NCBI GenBank assembly: GCA_934255105.1
Contig: CAKQNH010000170.1
Span: 1-8,260 of the forward strand
Reading direction: 5' to 3'
Source: an uncultured Pirellulaceae bacterium
GTDB taxonomy: Bacteria > Planctomycetota > Planctomycetia > Pirellulales > Pirellulaceae
DNA length: 8,260 nucleotides
The translations under genes were made by a program, and so were the position numbers. The notes beneath the pieces are model-generated. The model did no database searches, had not been told where the DNA came from, and saw nothing but the letters and a program-made list of their open reading frames with translations. Below are positions 6,369-8,260 of the stretch, in pieces; the stretch's first letter is position 1; each line of letters begins with the position of its first letter.

Positions 6369-6421
6369 GACTTCACTCTACTCACTATCTCCCACTACAA
6401 ATTTCAGAGAAAGCCACTGCA

Positions 6422-7447
6422 ATGATCGTTGTCATGGAAAAAAATGCCACCCCCGAGCAGGTCGAACACATGATCGGCCGCGTGCAGAATTTGGGACTCA
6501 AGGCGCATGTGATCCACGGTGTGGAGCGAACCGTGATCGCGGCGGTGGGGGATGAGCGAGTTACCAAGTTCGACTCGCTGGCCGGGGGGGCGGGCGTGGC
6601 GGAGGTACTGCCAATTCTAGCGCCTTACAAGATGGCGAGTCGCGAGCTCAAGCCCGAGCCGACGCAGATCCAAGTGCTTGGGTTCAAAGCCGGCGCGGGT
6701 GTGGTAGGTGTCATGGCGGGGCCCTGTTCAGTGGAGAGCGAAGAGCAGCTAATGTCTGCGGCGCGAGCCGTCAAGAAAGCCGGCGCGACCGCACTGCGCG
6801 GTGGAGCTTACAAGCCTCGCACCAGCCCCTACAGCTTCCAGGGCATGAAAGAAGATGGACTCAAGCTGCTGGCGATGGCCCGCGAGGAGACGGGGCTCGC
6901 CGTAGTCACAGAAGTAATGGGGACCGAAGAGGTCGAGCTGGTAGCCAAATACGCAGACGTACTTCAGATCGGTGCTCGCAATATGCAAAACTACCGCTTG
7001 CTGGAGGCCGTGGGCAAGAGCCACAGAGCCGTCTTGCTCAAACGCGGGGCTAGCGCGACGGTGGACGAATTCCTGTTGGCTGCCGAATATATCCTCAACG
7101 AGGGCAATCCGAATGTGATGCTCTGCGAACGCGGCATTCGCACGTTCGAAACGCACACGCGATTCACTCTGCCGCTGGCCACGATCCCCTACCTGCATCG
7201 CAAGACGCACTTGCCGGTGATCATCGATCCCAGCCACGGAACGGGACATGCTTATATGGTTCCCGATATGTCGCTGGCGGCGGTGGCTGCGGGTGCCGAT
7301 GGGCTGATCATCGAGGTCCATCCCACGCCCGAAACGGCCGCCTCGGATGGCTATCAGTCGCTCGACTTCCCCACCTTTGAATCCACCATGCTGCGGTGTG
7401 CTAAAATCGCTGCGGCGGTGGACAGCACGCTGTGCCGCATGGAGTGA
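6422..7447 (+). CDS. aroF: 3-deoxy-7-phosphoheptulonate (DAHP) synthase, type I-beta
   Basis: The product condenses phosphoenolpyruvate and erythrose 4-phosphate to DAHP, the first step of the shikimate pathway to Phe, Tyr and Trp, in the cytoplasm. It has 341 residues, close to the 338 of the Thermotoga maritima enzyme. Residues 1-70 are the ferredoxin-like regulatory domain ([10 protein letters not shown] start, [20 protein letters not shown]), which in that enzyme mediates feedback inhibition. The TIM barrel follows: AGPCSVES (99-106), [16 protein letters not shown] (126-141), QIGARNMQN (182-190), LLKRG (205-209), ERGIRTF (236-242), DPSHGTGH (269-276) and EVHP (298-301). The expected metal ligands Cys102, His272, Glu298 and Asp309 are all present, and so are the substrate-binding KPRT and LKRG residues. 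The start ATG 6422 fits the conserved MIVVM beginning; its ribosome site is weak (AGAGAAAG, 6406-6413). It is preceded by the attenuator and appears to stand alone. Confidence 0.95.
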   Translation: MIVVMEKNATPEQVEHMIGRVQNLGLKAHVIHGVERTVIAAVGDERVTKFDSLAGGAGVAEVLPILAPYKMASRELKPEPTQIQVLGFKAGAGVVGVMAGPCSVESEEQLMSAARAVKKAGATALRGGAYKPRTSPYSFQGMKEDGLKLLAMAREETGLAVVTEVMGTEEVELVAKYADVLQIGARNMQNYRLLEAVGKSHRAVLLKRGASATVDEFLLAAEYILNEGNPNVMLCERGIRTFETHTRFTLPLATIPYLHRKTHLPVIIDPSHGTGHAYMVPDMSLAAVAAGADGLIIEVHPTPETAASDGYQSLDFPTFESTMLRCAKIAAAVDSTLCRME

Positions 7448-7489
7448 GTTCAGCTCCAAGGCGGAGCGTGTTAGCCCGGCCGGCAGCCT

Positions 7490-7537
7490 CAGCCCGGAGG
7501 GCGATATATCCCTGCCGGTGGCGTGAGCCACCGGGCT
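7490..7537 (+). repeat. REP-like element with a GNRA-capped hairpin (plus orientation)
   Basis: CAGCCCGGAGGGCGATATA is followed by CCCTG and the perfect 8-bp hairpin CCGGTGGC-GTGA-GCCACCGG (7515-7534). The ends AGCCC (7491-7495) and GGGCT (7533-7537) can close a three-way structure, with a small AGGG/CCCT stem (7498-7501, 7510-7513) as the second arm. It lies 43 bp after aroF and is the best-preserved copy in the window. It may act as a 3' mRNA stem for aroF, but no T-run follows. Confidence 0.8.
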
Positions 7538-7545
7538 GGCGCTGG

Positions 7546-7574
7546 CTGTCTTTTGGAAGGTTTGGCTTTATAAT
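7546..7574 (+). promoter_or_regulatory. Promoter for the NIPSNAP gene
   Basis: A perfect TATAAT lies at 7569-7574. With a 17-bp spacer the -35 position (7546-7551, CTGTCT) matches poorly, so the call rests on the -10. Transcription would start near 7581, giving an 85-90 nt 5' leader that contains the hairpin at 7604-7621. Confidence 0.45.
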
Positions 7575-7603
7575 TGAATAAGCTAGGCTTGTGGAGAGAT
7601 TCT

Positions 7604-7621
7604 TGCGGAGAGGTCTCCGCA
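7604..7621 (+). promoter_or_regulatory. 5'-leader hairpin before the NIPSNAP gene
   Basis: TGCGGAG (7604-7610), loop AGGT and CTCCGCA (7615-7621) form a perfect 7-bp stem about 49 nt before the start codon and about 23 nt after the predicted transcription start. There is no T-run. It could protect the 5' end or bind a regulator; no known riboswitch pattern was recognised. Confidence 0.4.
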
Positions 7622-7669
7622 CAATGCTTCGGCGCGTCTGTTTCACCCTCATCTGGAATCGAGTTCATC

Positions 7670-8260
7670 ATGGTTCGAAGTCTTTTCACCGTATCTTGTC
7701 TGACGTTGGCTGGCATGCTCGCGTACTCATCTGCCGAGGCTCAAGAGTTGGGAAACAATCAGGTATTGGAACTGCGAACTTATACTTTGGTCGATGAAGC
7801 GGCCGAAGCCAAATTGGACGCATATCTGAAACAAGCGTTATTGCCCGCGCTGACGCGTCTGGAGCTCGGGCCGATCGGCGTTTTCGGACAAGCTCCGAGT
7901 AGTACCAAGGAGACTAAGCCAGCCGATGTTAAGGCGGCAGGGGCAGACCCGAAAAAAGAGGAAGCCAAAGAGATCCAGGTCTTGCTGTTGATCCCTGGAG
8001 CGAGTGCGGCGGCGGTGACTGGCGCAGCGGCGCAATTGGCCAGCGACGAAAGATACCAAACTGCCGCAGCGGACTATTTGAATACACCAGCCGCCGAGCC
8101 GCTGGTGAAGCGCATCCGCAGCGAACTGCTTATGTCATTCAATTGCTGGCCGACGGTCATCGTCCCCAAGCAAAAGCGAGACAAGCAACCGCGGCTGTTC
8201 GAAATGCGCGTCTACGAAAGCCCAACGGAGAAGCTTGGTGACCTAAAGGTCGAGATGTTC
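7670..8260 (+). CDS. Secreted NIPSNAP-family protein (3' partial)
   Basis: The frame starts at ATG 7670 and is open to the window edge (197 residues seen, no stop). A signal peptide is evident: MVRSLF, a hydrophobic core (8-19) and cleavage after AEAQ (22-25). Residues 31-72 (LELRTYTLVDEAAEAKLDAY and what follows, to GPIGVFG) are the start of a NIPSNAP domain of the dimeric alpha/beta-barrel type. A charged Lys/Ala/Glu-rich insert (about 76-101) follows, then the rest of that domain (VLLLIPGASA). A second NIPSNAP start appears at RLFEMRVYESPTEKLGDLKV (175-194), so the full protein probably carries two such domains. Secreted two-domain NIPSNAP proteins are common in planctomycetes; no reaction is established for them. 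Ribosome binding is weak (GGAATCGAG, 7655-7663). The start is supported by the signal peptide. Confidence 0.88.
   Translation, partial: MVRSLFTVSCLTLAGMLAYSSAEAQELGNNQVLELRTYTLVDEAAEAKLDAYLKQALLPALTRLELGPIGVFGQAPSSTKETKPADVKAAGADPKKEEAKEIQVLLLIPGASAAAVTGAAAQLASDERYQTAAADYLNTPAAEPLVKRIRSELLMSFNCWPTVIVPKQKRDKQPRLFEMRVYESPTEKLGDLKVEMF

Noticed and set aside
6221..6422. T-box riboswitch as explanation for the aroF leader
   Set aside because: No T-box consensus or specifier-loop architecture is visible, and the leader is too short; the translated Phe/Tyr run fits ribosome-mediated attenuation better.
6186..6425. 79-codon plus-strand frame ending on the aroF ATG (ATGA overlap)
   Set aside because: It reads through the terminator and U-run (giving FFF) and overlaps the Phe/Tyr leader in another frame; no start signal. 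The ATGA overlap is probably chance.
6749..7531. 260-codon minus-strand reading frame opposite aroF
   Set aside because: It lies wholly opposite a gene with intact catalytic motifs, has a low-complexity Arg/Gln/His-rich product with no recognisable domain, and runs into the REP-like repeat.

Overview
The window looks like chromosomal DNA of a planctomycete, probably of the Pirellulales (Rhodopirellula/Pirellula-like). This is inferred from protein flavour and intergenic style, not from a marker gene. It carries several secreted proteins of kinds abundant in that group: an alpha/alpha-toroid 'prenyltransferase/squalene oxidase repeat' protein, an NPCBM-domain protein and a signal-peptide NIPSNAP protein. 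Shine-Dalgarno signals are weak, and the long intergenic gaps are full of short dispersed palindromes. All clear genes lie on the + strand.

Layout. Positions 1-693 hold the C-terminal end of an Aas-like acyl-ACP/acyl-CoA synthetase (5' end outside the window). A 280-bp gap with REP-like repeats follows. Positions 975-2078 encode a Tat-type secreted toroid protein, and 2101-3816 a closely spaced secreted protein of unknown function that seems to hide a ricin-like beta-trefoil; the two look like one transcription unit. A 530-bp gap contains a hexanucleotide array facing its own inverted copy. Positions 4349-5731 encode a secreted protein ending in an NPCBM domain. A 690-bp gap holds three kinds of small repeat and then a compact regulatory leader. 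Positions 6422-7447 encode a type I-beta DAHP synthase (aroF), the first enzyme of the shikimate pathway. Another REP-like element, a TATAAT promoter and a 5'-UTR hairpin precede a NIPSNAP-family gene (7670 to the window end, incomplete).

The most interesting signal is upstream of aroF. A short open reading frame (ATG 6221, stop 6302-6304) carries a run of Phe and Tyr codons (RYFFSFYPQFF). Overlapping and following it are three mutually exclusive RNA pairings: a 1:2 hairpin (6269-6285), a 2:3 antiterminator (6283-6292 with 6329-6338) and a 3:4 hairpin followed by a U-run (6332-6368). This is the architecture of ribosome-mediated transcription attenuation as in pheA and trp leaders. It would make aroF expression respond to charged tRNA-Phe and tRNA-Tyr. 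A plausible sigma70-type promoter (TTGCTT, 17 bp, CATACT) would start transcription at or next to the leader ATG, so the leader peptide may be translated from a leaderless transcript. I know of no description of such an attenuator in planctomycetes, but I could not search for one.

Long reading frames opposite or across the real genes (for example 6749-7531 on the minus strand) are treated as shadows. No rRNA, tRNA, CRISPR array, insertion sequence or phage gene was recognised.
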